DNA of 20,116 bases, taken from the NCBI GenBank assembly GCA_900088475.1, contig FLMG01004084.1, positions 1-20,116 on the forward strand. The letters are read 5' to 3'. Of this stretch, positions 9,601-20,052 are shown in pieces. The translations under genes were made by a program, and so were the position numbers. Every line of letters starts with the position of its first letter. Position 1 is the first letter of the stretch. The notes beneath the pieces are model-generated. The model did no database searches. It was not told where the DNA came from and was given only the letters and a program-made list of their open reading frames with translations. The stretch is from Hyphochytrium catenoides. Taxonomy: Eukaryota > Sar > Hyphochytriomycetes > Hyphochytriales > Hyphochytriaceae.

Positions 9601-12600
9601 GCTCAGATAAGGCAGGTCCGCTTCAAGGTTGAAGCCAAAGCGCAGCCCCAGGCCAACGGAGGAGTCAATGACAGCAGCAGGGGCCATAGCAACTGAAGCC
9701 TTCTTGACGGTGACGCCAGCACTGCTTCCCAGAGAGATCTCTCCACCGTTCTGCAGGTGGTCTAGCAAGTCCTCCTTCGCCAGCTTGTCCAGCACCTCGT
9801 CAACGAGCTTGCTTGTGAAGTTAGCAATAGGCTGGGCTATCTTGTCCAGATCAACTCCCAAATAGACATTCTTGAGGCATTTGATGTGATCCTGCTGGCT
9901 GTATCCTACGCCTGCACCTCCCACCATCAGCTTACCAGGGAAAGCGCCGGCCTCTGCATAGCTGTCGAAGGTAAACTTCAATTTGTCGGCCAATACAGGC
10001 TCGTCCCATACTTTCATATTCACACCAAGGCTTAGAGAGCTCTTTCCCTTGCCTTGCAGCGCCATACCAGAGATCTCCTGAGTCGTGGCCATTACATCGT
10101 CGAGCTTGGCTCCAGCCGTGAGATAAGGAACAGATGCAAAGACGTTGAGAGGGAAGCGAAGGTCCACATCAGCCTTGGCTAGCACCACGGCACCAGACTT
10201 CAGATTCATTGCGATCTTCTTCACTGCGACGCCGAAGTTCTTCCCGATGGAGATCACCTCCTTGCCCGCCAGCAAATCGTCCATGAACGAAGCGTCCCCG
10301 ACCTTCTTCATCACGTCATCCACGACCTTTCTGATCTTCTTAGCAAAAGGCTGAAGAACTCTGTCCATGTCAATGCCTAGCTGGATCTGCTCAAGTGCAC
10401 GAATCCTGTCGTCCTTAGAGACACCCATAGAGAGGCCAGCAGCATTGATCCTAGCACCAAAGACATCATGAGCAAGATAGTTGTCGAAGACAGCCTGAAG
10501 CTTCCGACCCAGGACGTCGTTGTCGTTAACGTTTGCCTGAGCCTCCACCACCATTGAGTTGTTTCCCTTGCCGCCAATCTTCAACCCACTGATGTCATTC
10601 AGAGCAGCTAGAACGTCGTCGATGGCCAGTCCAGCACCCATGTAAGGAATATCCGCAGCGATGTTCCAGGGCATGACCAAGGTGGTGTCTAGCGCTGCAC
10701 CCACAGCAGAGGCTGGCAAGAAAGAGACAGAAGCGTTATTCAGCGCCACACCCACGTCCTTGGTGATCTGGATCACCTCCCCATTCTCTAGTTGCTCTAG
10801 TAAGTCATCAGAGGTGAGCTTGGTGATGATATCATCCACCAGCTTACGCGTGAGGTTGGCGATCGGCTGCGCTACTCTGTCCAGATCCACACCCAGGTAG
10901 ACATTCTTGAGGCATTTGATGTGGTCTTCTTGGCTGTAGCCCACGCCCATACCTCCCAGCACCAGCTTGCTAGGGAACACGTTGGTCTGCATGTAGGAGT
11001 CAAAGACAGTCTTCAGCTTCGCTCCTAGAATAGGCTCGTCTGCTACTTTCACCAGCACGCCAAGGTTGAGAGAGCTCTTCCCCTTGCCCTGCAGCGCTAT
11101 ACCAGAGATGTCATTGAAAGCAGCAGGCACTTCATCCACCTTCACGCCAGCGGTCAGATATGGAACAGTGGTAAAGACGTTAAGAGGGAAGCGAAGAGCG
11201 ACGTCTGCACCTACGTCTACCACGGCGCCAGGCTTCATTCCTACTCGTACAGATGGCACAGCTACGCCAAAGCTCTCGCCAATCGTAATGACCTCTTTGC
11301 CGGCAAGCAGGTCATCTATGAACGCAGCGTCTGAGACCTTCTTCATCATGTCATCCACCACCTTTCTGATCTTCTTAGCAAAAGGCTGAGCAATCTTGTC
11401 CATGTCAATGCCGACCGTGACTTTCTCCAGAGCGTGGATCCTGTCCTCCTTGGAGACACCCATGGAAAGACCAGCAGCAAAAATCTTAGCGCCAAAGACA
11501 TCCTTAGCAAGATAGTTGTCAAAGACAGTCTGGAGCTTCTTGGCGAGCACTTCATTGTCCTGAACATTTACTAGAGCCTCCAGCGCCAGAGAGTTGTTGC
11601 CCTTGCCACCAATTTTCAACCCGTTGATGTCATTCTGGGCAGCTAGAACGTCATCTACGGCGAGACCAGCGCCCATATATGGCACATCTAGGGCAATGTT
11701 CCAAGGCATAATCAGAGTAGAGTCCAGACCTGCGCCTACAACCGAGGCTGGGAGGAAAGACAAAGTCGCTTTGTTCAATGAGACGCCTACATCTTCAGTA
11801 ATCTTGATCATCTCTCCGTTCTCCAGCTGAGTGAGGAAGTCATCAGAGGTCAGCTTATTTAGCGTCTTATCCACGAAATCTTCTCCCCAGTCGGCCACAG
11901 GCTGGGCAATGCTGTTCAGGTTAAGAGGGACAAAGACCTGCGAGAAAGCATTGACAGTGTCCTCAGCGCTAGAACCAAAGACCACACCGCCTGCAATGAG
12001 AGTCCCTGGGAACACGTCCTGCGTCTTATAGCTCTCGAACACATGTCCGAGCTTCTCCTGGAGGGCGGGAGTATCCTCCACCTTCACGTTGGCGTCCATG
12101 TTGACAACCTTTGTGTCGTCGTACTTTAGCCCATTAATGGACATGACAGCAGCAGTTAGTTGGTCCAGGCCCACGGCGCTCTGTACGTAGCCAAAGTCAG
12201 CAGTCAGAGGGAGAGAAATACCAGTGAGAGCAGAGATATCCACTCCAGCCTCTGCCTTTACACCGATGTTGGCACCAGACTTGACCGCCACAGCCGCCGA
12301 AGAAAGGGAAAGGCCAGTACTGTTACCCTTAAGGATACCCTGCTCAATCTCTACCACCTTGCCAGTGAAGTCTATAGGCTTGCCAGTAGGCAGAAGGATC
12401 TTGTCTGGGTTGATGGCAAGCTCCATCTTTCTAAAGGCCCGGATGTAATCATCACTGCTGTACCCGGCCTTCAGACCAGAGATAAGAATAGAGCTGCCTA
12501 GAGGAGCGCCAGCAAAGAACTTCTCAGCCAGCTTGCCAATGATGACTGGGGTCCGGTCGTCATTCTGGAACTGCATTGCCAAGTTGAGCTTCAGGTCATT

Positions 12601-15600
12601 CTTTTCGCCTGATGGCTTGATAGACAGGCCTTGAGCCAGCTCGGTAGAGACAAACGGCACCTCAGACACGCCAACATCTGCTGCTGCGTAGCCCATGGAA
12701 ACCGCTAGAGAGAAAGGATTGACGAGAGAAGCTTCAGTGCTTACACCCAGCCGCTTGCCAGGCTGTGTAGCGACATTGAGATAGCCAACCTCCACCCCAA
12801 ACTTCTTCTGCAGGTCATCAAGAGAGGCAGGTAGTCCTAAGGTCTTCAGCGCGTAGTCAACGACCGGGCCGACAACATCGTTAATGCGCAGAGAGGGAGA
12901 GATGAGGCTAAATGACTTGATAGAATCCTCAGGACTGACGCCAAAAATCATGCCTTGTACACCAGCCATTCCAGGGAAGTTGCCGGTGGCCGTGTATCCG
13001 CGAGTAATGGCGCCAAGCTTATCGGCCAAAGCGTCAGTGTCCTGCACAGCTACGTCTGCCTTAATGGCAGCTGTCTGCTCCTCAGAGACCTTCATACCGG
13101 GAAGAGAGACATGGAAGCCATCAATGTCGTCTACAGTCATCTTCGCACCGGCATAGCCGATATCCAGGATGGCCTTGAAGCCTAGGTTGACTGAGGCTTG
13201 TGCGCTAGCATTAACAACGCTTCCGGGCTTGAAGCCCACTGCCGCACCCTTGAGAGAGACAAGGCCACTCTTGTCGCCATCGATCTACAAGGGGCAAAAC
13301 GAAGATGAGAGAGGTAAGTCCTATTGCTGGGAAGGGTGAGGAACGTGAGAAAGAATAGAAAGAGAGCAAAAGGGCAAACTTCATCATGTCCCCTACCTGC
13401 TGCTTGACGATCTTCACTACCTCTTGAGAGAGATCGATAGGCTCCCTACCCGCCGCGATAACAGAGTCCATATTCACGTCCACCTTCACCTTGGATAGTG
13501 CTCTAATGGTATCCGATGAAGAGGCTCCTAGTCCGAGGTTGTACACGCCCATAGAGGAAGAGAGAGGACCCCCGGTAAGAAAGTTGTTGAAGAGAACAGC
13601 CACTGCCTTTGGTGTCGCTTCTGTCTCTATGAACTGCAGCCCCATCCCAAGCTTCATCATGTTTGTCTGAGTACTGGGAGAGATCTCAAGGCCAGGAAGC
13701 TGGAAGCCTACGAAAGGTGCACCGCTAATAGAGATATCAGAGGCCACATAGCCGATCTTCACACTGAGCTTCATCTTGTTCAGCATTCCGACGCTGGCAC
13801 CAACATCCATTGCCTTGTTGGGCTTGGTGGAGGCTGAGACCTCGTACAATGTGAAGTTTGTCTCTTTCTGGATGGCATCCAGAGTGGTGGGCAGCTTTAT
13901 AGGCAGGAAGGTCTTAGCTTGCTCAATGATAGACGTTGTGTCAAACTTCTCCAGCTGGATTGTGGCGTCAACCTTAGAAAGAAGGTCGTTTGTCTCTGTG
14001 GCAGACGTACCAAAGAATATCCTTGCAGCTCCCACAGCACCAGTCACGCTTCCATCAATAAACTGCGATACCAGGCTAGCAACAATGTCAGGGAGCTTCT
14101 CAGACTCTTGGTTGAACGCCATAGAAAGAGAAGGTGCCATCTGCCCGCTCTCTCTCTTCAAGTCCAGGCCTTCCATCTTCATTCCCATCAGCAGGGTCTT
14201 CTCAACCTTGACGTCGGTGGCAAAGTAAGGGATAGCAGCAGAGATAGCTAGTGGGCTCTTATAGCTGAAGTCCAGTGCAGCAGCCATAGACGCAGAAGGT
14301 AGGGTCTCCATAGAGACAGAATTAATTGCCGGGACCTGGAAGTTCTTGAGAGTATCCTTATTAGGGAGAATCTTGGAAAGGTTGATCGGGCTTTCTTTCT
14401 TCTCGGCTGCCTCCGTAACCTGCTTCACCATCTCGTTGGTGATAACGACCTTCACCTTGGAGAACTGATCAATAGTAGCAGGGTCCTCTTCCGCAGCTCC
14501 CTTGGGCACCAGCTTCAATCCCGTGACTGACAACTCTGGAGTCAGATCCTTGCCATTGAGGACTTCATCAACAATCACGGCAACCTTTTCAGCCATCCCA
14601 TCAGCACCGGTAGCTAGCTCCATGTGTGCACCAATAGAGAGAGGGGCCTTGCCCAGAGAGAGGCTGATAGGCTCAAGGGAGACACCAGTAAGCTGCTTGC
14701 CGTCTACATTGACCTTGGTCAGCACGGATCCAACGTTAGCTGTCACGTTCAGTGGGTTATTGACGGTAGAATCGACTGCAGCATCAAGCTTGGTCGCGCT
14801 CTTGAGTTGGACTCCAGCGCCGTCAACAACCACCATATCGGGCTTCATAGCGTTCTTCACCATCTTCTTAGCGATGTCCTTCATCTTGTCGGTGCTCAGC
14901 ATGACTTGGACTTTGCTGAAGGTAATGAAGCTGTCCTCCTGGGACTGCCCAAACTTGATGCCGCTGACTCCTAGATGTGCGGCGGGGCTGTCCTCCTTCA
15001 GCAGAGCATCCACCAGCTGCTGAGCTACTTTAGGGATATCCTCATTCTTAGGGATGACGGCCTCTACAGCTAGGTCGTTGCTTGGCTTGGAGGCATCATA
15101 GAGCATTCCCTTAGGGAATGCCACGCCCATAAGGTTGACAGGTTTGTCTTTGTCTCCTGCAAGGGCATCCATTCCCAGATAGCCAAAGTTCGCGGTGACC
15201 TTAGGGAAGTCCTGGACAGTGAGGCCGATTGAGCCTGCTGCTTCAAAGCCTGAAACCTTGGTCATCTGCGTGACTGCCATCTGGTTGATGATAACTGGCA
15301 CGGCTGTGTAGTTATCTGTCATGTTCCCTAAGATTCCTTCAATGTCAAAGCCAGGCAGCTGGAGCTGCAAGGTGGTGTCCTGGAAGAGATTCTTGCTCCA
15401 TTGGAATTGGTGGTTAGTGCTTGGGTCAGTGATAGAGATGCCACCAATGCCCGCGGCTGACTCTTGGTTGGCCAAAATAGGGTTAGCAATCTGCGCCATA
15501 GCCTCCGCAGCTTCAAGCGTGTTCACCGGAATGATCACAATGTCTGCTTTGAAATGCAGTCCCGTAGGCTCGTCATAATGAAGAGAAATATTCCCTATTC

Positions 15601-17122
15601 TGATCGCCAAGACATCATCTCCTTTCTTTATGCCGGACACGGTGATATCGGCCTGATAGTTGAACTGCAAATCGGGAAGAGGAAGCTTCAAGGGAAGAAC
15701 AAGATTGACAGAGGTGCGGATCTCCTTGCTTGTGGCCTCAGCAGTGAAGTTCACTTTTCCCAGAAGAGACTTGATACCCTCAGGGGTAGTCAGATCGGCA
15801 ACATCCTTCACCAGAGGGCTCTTGAGAATTTCATCCACGGGAAGAACAAGCTCCAGAGGGTCAGTGATTCTCTCAACGAACTCTGTGCCAGGGATAGTGA
15901 ACGGCCCAACCAAACTGACTCGCAGAGAGGTTAGACCTTCGCCTAAGAACTTGCTGATAGTATCACCAATCGCTTTAGAGGCAGCATTATAGTCAAGACC
16001 CGTCGCCGTAGCATCGTACTCAAGTGTCAGAGCCAGCTCATTCATGTCTTGAACCAGTGTGAACTCTGAGACAATGAACCTGCCCATAAAGGCATCTTCC
16101 AGCTTCAGACCAAGCGACATACCCTTCAGCTGCATCTGCAGAACCAGAGGGTTTTGTACTAGCGTTGTCGTCTTGATGGTCATTCCCTTGTCTGTCACAT
16201 CCATCTCTAGCGTCTTGACCGCAAGAGAGAGAGGAAGAGATGAGAGAGGGCTAAACAGCTGGTAAGACTGGATGCCGTACTGCTTCAGAGCCACCGCCTG
16301 CTTCAAGTCCGTCAGTGAGCTCTTCAGCATAAACTTGGGAATACTCTGCACAAAGTTGCCCACATTATTGGTCACATCCCCCACAGGCACCGTCCTAGTG
16401 ACTGGCAGCTTCTTGTACCAGGTAATACCGAAGACGGTGATGTGCAGAGGGGCCCAGACGTAGACATTAAGGTCCTTGATTCCCTCCGTGGAGCTCAACT
16501 GCTTCACAACGTTGACTACTGCTGGGTAGTCCTGGGGAGGAATGCTGATTGCGCCTCCAGTCCTAAGAAGAAGAGGCTTTCCAAGGTTGGTCGTCACTTC
16601 TGGAAGGCCAAGTACAGCCAGTCTCTCGTCTGTTCCTTTTAGACGCAGTTCCGCGTCCATGGATCCCAGTGTCACTGAGATAGAGAAAGGAAGGAACTTC
16701 TGGTTCACTCCTGTCTCTGTGGCGAAGGAAAGAGAGTTCGCCGAAAAGTCAGAGAGGTTCAGATATGCCATAGAGATCTGGCTAAGATCTGCCCCTTCGA
16801 CCTGTGACTGGATGATGGCTGGAATGGCCCAGAAGTACATAATCGGCGTGGTGATGGCGAAGAGGATAAAGTTGACAGCCAGAACGTGAAGCGTGATCCA
16901 CTGCCATCTCTTCAACCGCCCGTTGAAGTACCGCGCCGTCCCCTTTCTCTCTTTCTCTGTCAATTCAGGGTTATCGTCGTACTGAGGGCGGTACCACGCT
17001 CGCACTCGCCCCATGATACCGCGAGGAGTCTCTTCTTCGCCTCTCTCTCCGCCTCGCGGCTCTTTGAAGGTGTCTTCGGACACTCGGATGATGCTCTCAT
17101 TGGAGAACCTTTGCGCCACCAT
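6628..17122 (-). CDS. Giant single-pass membrane protein with about 14 tandem LEA2/DUF3712-like repeats (2 exons, about 3460 aa)
   Basis: Exon 1 is 17122-13397 (1242 codons); exon 2 is 13284-6628 (2218 codons plus stop). They join in frame across a 112-bp GT-AG intron. Residues 1-72 are charged and predicted cytosolic. A hydrophobic segment at about 75-99, preceded by RLKRWQW, looks like a signal anchor with the rest lumenal or extracellular. The following region, with LHITVFG before TWYKKLPV, resembles the first domain of fungal DUF3712 proteins. A signature like FGxSxxDxIxAxxxV then recurs about 14 times, near residues 722, 871, 1034, 1194, 1353, 1514, 1676, 1849, 2022, 2193, 2367, 2537, 2692 and 2857, at spacings of 150-174. 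A LEA2-like segment (HVKPSISF..GIDLDVQFNNPG) follows near the C-terminus. The last 107 residues or so are acidic, then Ser/Thr/Pro-rich. Function is unknown. The domain name is inferred by pattern only. Typical DUF3712 proteins are much shorter. Confidence 0.85.
7230..7500 (-). other. LEA2-like C-terminal domain of the giant protein
   Basis: This segment encodes a stretch with alternating hydrophobic residues and an NNPG turn (VQFNNPGALGINVG), then DVLGFLKIKDRELG and TKIKAQLRL. Such a beta-sandwich pattern with an N-P turn is typical of LEA2/WHy-type domains. Assignment is by eye. Confidence 0.45.
9771..11840 (-). repeat. Two 1035-bp tandem copies inside the giant gene (345-codon double repeat)
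   Basis: Landmarks recur exactly 1035 bp apart. CATCAGAGGT occurs at 10806 and 11841, and GACATTCTTGAGGCATTTGA at 9865 and 10900. Each copy encodes two protein units: one ending MGVSK(E/D)DRI, the other VGYSQ(E/Q)DHIKCLKNV. Similarity is plain at the DNA level, so this part of the array expanded more recently than the rest. The frame is kept because 1035 is divisible by 3. Confidence 0.88.
13285..13396 (-). other. Single intron of the giant gene
   Basis: On the minus strand the donor is CAGCAG|GTAGGG and the acceptor is CCCTTGTAG|ATCGAT, phase 0, 112 bp. Both long frames overlap out of register here, which would otherwise suggest a frameshift. Removing the intron gives KIVKQQ-IDGDKSGLVSLKG and restores the repeat pattern seen in other units (GxxVGxKPGxVV). 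Confidence 0.85.
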
Positions 17123-17165
17123 GATCTGCTTTTATGTTCAAGAGAGAGGGTGTCTCTCTCTTTCT

Positions 17166-17176
17166 CTTTATAAAAA
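17166..17176 (-). promoter_or_regulatory. TATA-like element upstream of the giant gene
   Basis: The minus strand reads TTTTTTATAAAG about 45-55 bases upstream of the ATG at 17122. If it is a TATA box, the 5' UTR would be very short. AT-rich sequence alone cannot prove promoter function. Confidence 0.25.
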
Positions 17177-17366
17177 AGGGAAGAAGAAGGGATAAGAGGA
17201 AGGATCTTTTGAAAAAAAAGAAGAGGGAAAATAGCGGTGAAGGAGCACAGGTAGCTCCTCCTGATCCCTGCCTGCCTCTCTCTTTTTCTCTCTCTCTCTC
17301 CTTTCTGCTCGTTTCCTATAGCGATCTCCGTCTCTGACGTCGGCCCAAGGTTGCTAGTGATAGAGA

Positions 17367-17403
17367 ACGGAGCTCCGAGCTCTGAACTCTGTCGACCGGC
17401 CAG
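17367..17403. promoter_or_regulatory. Palindrome-rich motif upstream of the giant gene
   Basis: GAGCTC at 17370-17375 is followed by GAGCTCT and CCGGCCAG at 17396-17403, about 250-280 bp upstream of the start codon. A similar arrangement occurs upstream of the phosphatase gene at 1601-1632. It could be a shared promoter element; no factor can be named. Confidence 0.3.
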
Positions 17404-17605
17404 GCGATCAGTCAAGTCGGAAAGTGAAGGTCGAGAAAAGAAAGGAAGAAAGACACGAAGTGCAGCTCCGCTGTACATCCAGTAGTAGAGGAAGAGAGGA
17501 GGCACTCTGCCCTGCTGCTGCATTCTTCTGTACGAAGAGGAAGGCATTCTTTCAGAAAAGAAGAAGCAAGCAAGGAGCTGGGGAGAAGGGAAAGCTAAGA
17601 GGGTG

Positions 17606-17660
17606 GGAGGAGAGAGAGAGACAGAGTGAGAAGAGAGAGAGAGAGAGAGGGAAGGAGAGA
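17606..17660 (+). repeat. GA microsatellite in the giant gene's 5' flank
   Basis: Mostly GAGA dinucleotides on the + strand, that is CT on the sense strand of the giant gene. The flank 17180-18040 is purine-rich overall and contains no credible exon; its long frames are Arg/Glu/Lys or Ser/Leu runs. Confidence 0.8.
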
Positions 17661-18040
17661 CAAGACGAGGAGACCAAAGTGAGGTTGGAAAAAGCACAAG
17701 GTAGGGGATTGGCTGCACAGAAGACTGAGAGAGAGAGAGAGCGGGTACGAATCATCCGCAGTCACAGTTTTGACCAAGAAATGGAAAAGAACAGACACGA
17801 AGACGCCTGTAAGAAAGAGAACAGAGTGATGATGGATGAGATGAAGAGACATACTCAACGGAGGGAAACTTTCTTTCAAAGAGAAAGAAGTGAGAGCTTG
17901 ACGATTAGAGGTGATTGGCAAAGCAATATAGAGAAGACGAGACGGGCGCTAGGGGAATAAACAAAGAACCCAAGAGAGAGCATAAAGATCTGGAGAAGAA
18001 ACGGAGAGGAAACAGAGAGAACGCGAAAGAGCAGGAAAGG

Positions 18041-18050
18041 AGGAGANNNN

Positions 18051-18091
<41 letters not shown>
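18041..18091 (+). repeat. GA microsatellite interrupted by an assembly gap
   Basis: A (GA)n tract with four undetermined bases at 18047-18050. The true repeat length is probably unknown. Frames across it are meaningless. Confidence 0.9.
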
Positions 18092-18096
<5 letters not shown>

Positions 18097-18129
18097 CGGA
18101 CGCTGCCTGACTTTTCGGAAGGCCATCAA

Positions 18130-18610
18130 CCACACATTACGGCCGTAGTAATACCACAGTAGTCATCAGCTAATCCATACATACTTTATTGGAACCAGAT
18201 AGTAATACGTAAGCAGATGACCGAAACTAAGATGTAGGTCATCTAAACATTCAGTCCAGGATGGGTGGGGAGGGGCGACAAAAGCAAAGGTCTTCGCAAA
18301 GAAAAATGGGACTCCTAAGAGTCGGTTCTTCTTTTGAAATTGATAGCTTATCACCAGTCATTGTACCGGTAATTTGGTCAACGTGGCGGGTGGGATGGAG
18401 GCAGCGTCATCTCGCCCTTGGTTCTTGATTGGGGTCATCCCTAGGGGCATGGTGCTGAGGTCACCCACCGTCATTATATACTGTGAGTGGGGGTTTGTAC
18501 CCTGGGGTCTGAATGGGGGAAGTCTATGTCTGACGGGCGTGACGGGGTTGTGGGTAGGGTTTTACACTCTTTTTTGCCTATTCTACAGAGGGACAATGGC
18601 CTAAGGTTTT
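18130..18610 (-). other. Compositional island with minus-strand open frames, possible 3' end of a gene or element
   Basis: About 480 bp free of CT/GA repeats between microsatellite-rich flanks. The minus strand has a 67-codon open frame at 18561-18358, containing GDLSTMPLGMTPIKNQGRDD. An overlapping frame reads IGKKECKTLPTT...DIDFPHSDP and ends in TAA within TAATG, where the next frame's ATG starts. A TCCCTCTGTAG acceptor-like site lies near 18590, and AATAAA on the minus strand lies near 18184, about 170 bases past the stop. It may be a last exon, a pseudogene or a repeat-element fragment. I do not recognise the protein. Confidence 0.35.
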
Positions 18611-18872
18611 ATTAGCAATCTACATTCTCCATCTTAGACCTGACATAAAAGAGAAAGAGAGAGGAGCCAGGGAGGAAAGATACTTCAAATCACCGAGAAA
18701 GAGTGTGCAAGAGATCTACATATAATCTCAGAAACTAGGTATATTAGAGAGTACTTGTGAAAATGAAAGGAGGGAAACAGAGTGAAAGAGAGAGAAAAGA
18801 GTTGTTCTTTCGGGTGCCCTCAAAATGCAGTAACATTCTACCTCAAGGTAGGAAAGCATCAAAAGTAAAGAG

Positions 18873-18915
<43 letters not shown>

Positions 18916-19378
18916 CTTCATACCGACTCTTTCCCCGTCTCTCTCTCTCCCTCTTATTCTGCGCCTTTTCTTTCCATCTGCATGACTAGGCATCTGTCTA
19001 TCTTCCTCCTCTTCTTCTACACATTTCTGAATGATCTCTTCTTTCTCTTTCTCTCTTCTTTTCATCATTCTTCCGTCGTCCTTTCATCAATTTGTCGTTG
19101 TCTCTCTCTTCTTTGTCTCTTCCCGTTCTCCCCCTCTTGCCCTTGAGCTTTGACCTCCACTGTCGTGCAAATAAGCTGCAAATCTTTCTGTGGCGTCGGT
19201 CGGACACACGCAGCGGCGGCATTGCAGAAACAGAGAAAGAGACAGAGACAGAGAGAGAGGCTCACACTTGACGAGAGAGAGAGAACTCACACTCAACAAG
19301 AGAGGAGAGAGAGAACTGGCGATTAGGAGGAGGAGAGAGAGTTCTATCTCTTTGGACAACTCTTGACATGTCAAAGTG
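18611..19378. other. Low-complexity flank, no gene recognised
   Basis: A pure GA tract at about 18874-18911 is followed by pyrimidine-rich DNA to 19140 and purine-rich DNA around 19230-19340. One frame near 18757 ends at a donor-like CAAGGTAGGA (about 18846) and could be an exon, but nothing else supports it. Confidence 0.4.
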
Positions 19379-19487
19379 ATGATGAAGATGATCAGTGATG
19401 ATGGCTCCTCCATTCCTTACTTTTCCTATCAGTCACGTCCTATGCTTCGCGAGTCATGAACCCGCTCGATCAGTCTCTCGTTCCCTC

Positions 19488-19510
19488 TCTCTCTCTCTCT
19501 CTCTCTCTTT
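19488..19510 (+). repeat. CT microsatellite
   Basis: A (CT)n run, followed by further CT-rich DNA at 19648-19705 and 19870-19922 that flanks and partly forms the introns of the partial gene at the right edge. It has no coding value. Confidence 0.85.
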
Positions 19511-19710
19511 CCTGCCGATCGTGAGGGTTCTGAACTGGATAGTATCATTTGGCTCTCTCTTCTCTCTCCCTCTTTGTTCGGCGTCTTCTGCGCTCTCAAT
19601 TCATAGAAAAAGTAAAAAATAAATAAGAACCTCATCAGCCCTGCTTGTCTCTCTTTCTCTCTGTCCTTTTCTTCCTCTCTCTCCTACTCTCTTTCTCTCT
19701 CTCTTGTCAG

Positions 19711-20036
19711 TGTCTTCCATCACGGGCCTGTGGAGGGCTACAAGTACTCTTTTTATAAAGTCTTTGACTGGGCGAGGCAAAGAAGGGCGGACAACAAACA
19801 TATCGGCCAAAGCAAGAAGTGATAGGCACGTCATACATTTAGCTCCTTTAGGATCTACCTCTTCTTCCTTCATCTCTTTCTCTCTCGTCTCTCTCTCTCA
19901 TCTCTCTCTCTCTCTCTCTTTTACTTGTTCCATCGCTCTGCTCTACAACTGTGTCAGGTCTGAGACCGAGAAGCTGCTAGTAGCCAAATTTGACTGCAAG
20001 GACGAAGACTGGACGGACAACAGAAGTTTGGGACGG
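19711..20036 (+). CDS. Partial unidentified gene, two exons, runs off the right edge
   Basis: Exon a is 19711-19818 after a pyrimidine tract ending TTGTCAG. It reads VFHHGPVEGYKYSFYKVFDW and then ARQRRADNKHIGQSK. Exon b is 19958-20036 after TGTGTCAG and reads SETEKLLVAKFDCKDEDW and then TDNRSLGR. The intron (AA|GTGATA to CAG|GTC, 139 bp) keeps frame, and a stop lies just past exon a's end. Composition is unlike the surrounding CT repeat and looks coding. An upstream exon may lie at 19379-19452 (MMKMISDDGSS...), whose weak donor GA|GTCATG would join in phase. I do not recognise the family, and the donor after exon b (CGG|GTTCTT) is poor. Confidence 0.5.
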
Positions 20037-20052
20037 GTTCTTCATTGTCACT

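Noticed and set aside
9771-11840. Mobile-element insertion as the source of the 1035-bp repeats
   Set aside because: The repeats are in frame, head to tail, and encode the same domain as the rest of the protein. No terminal repeats or target duplications are visible.
13211-13239. Frameshift or pseudogene break in the giant gene
   Set aside because: A well-formed 112-bp GT-AG intron explains the change of frame and restores the protein repeat without any lesion.
16960-17718. 252-codon minus-strand frame crossing the start of the giant gene
   Set aside because: It is in a different frame from the giant protein. Its N-terminal half is Ser/Leu/Pro low complexity from CT repeats, and the rest overlaps the real coding frame.
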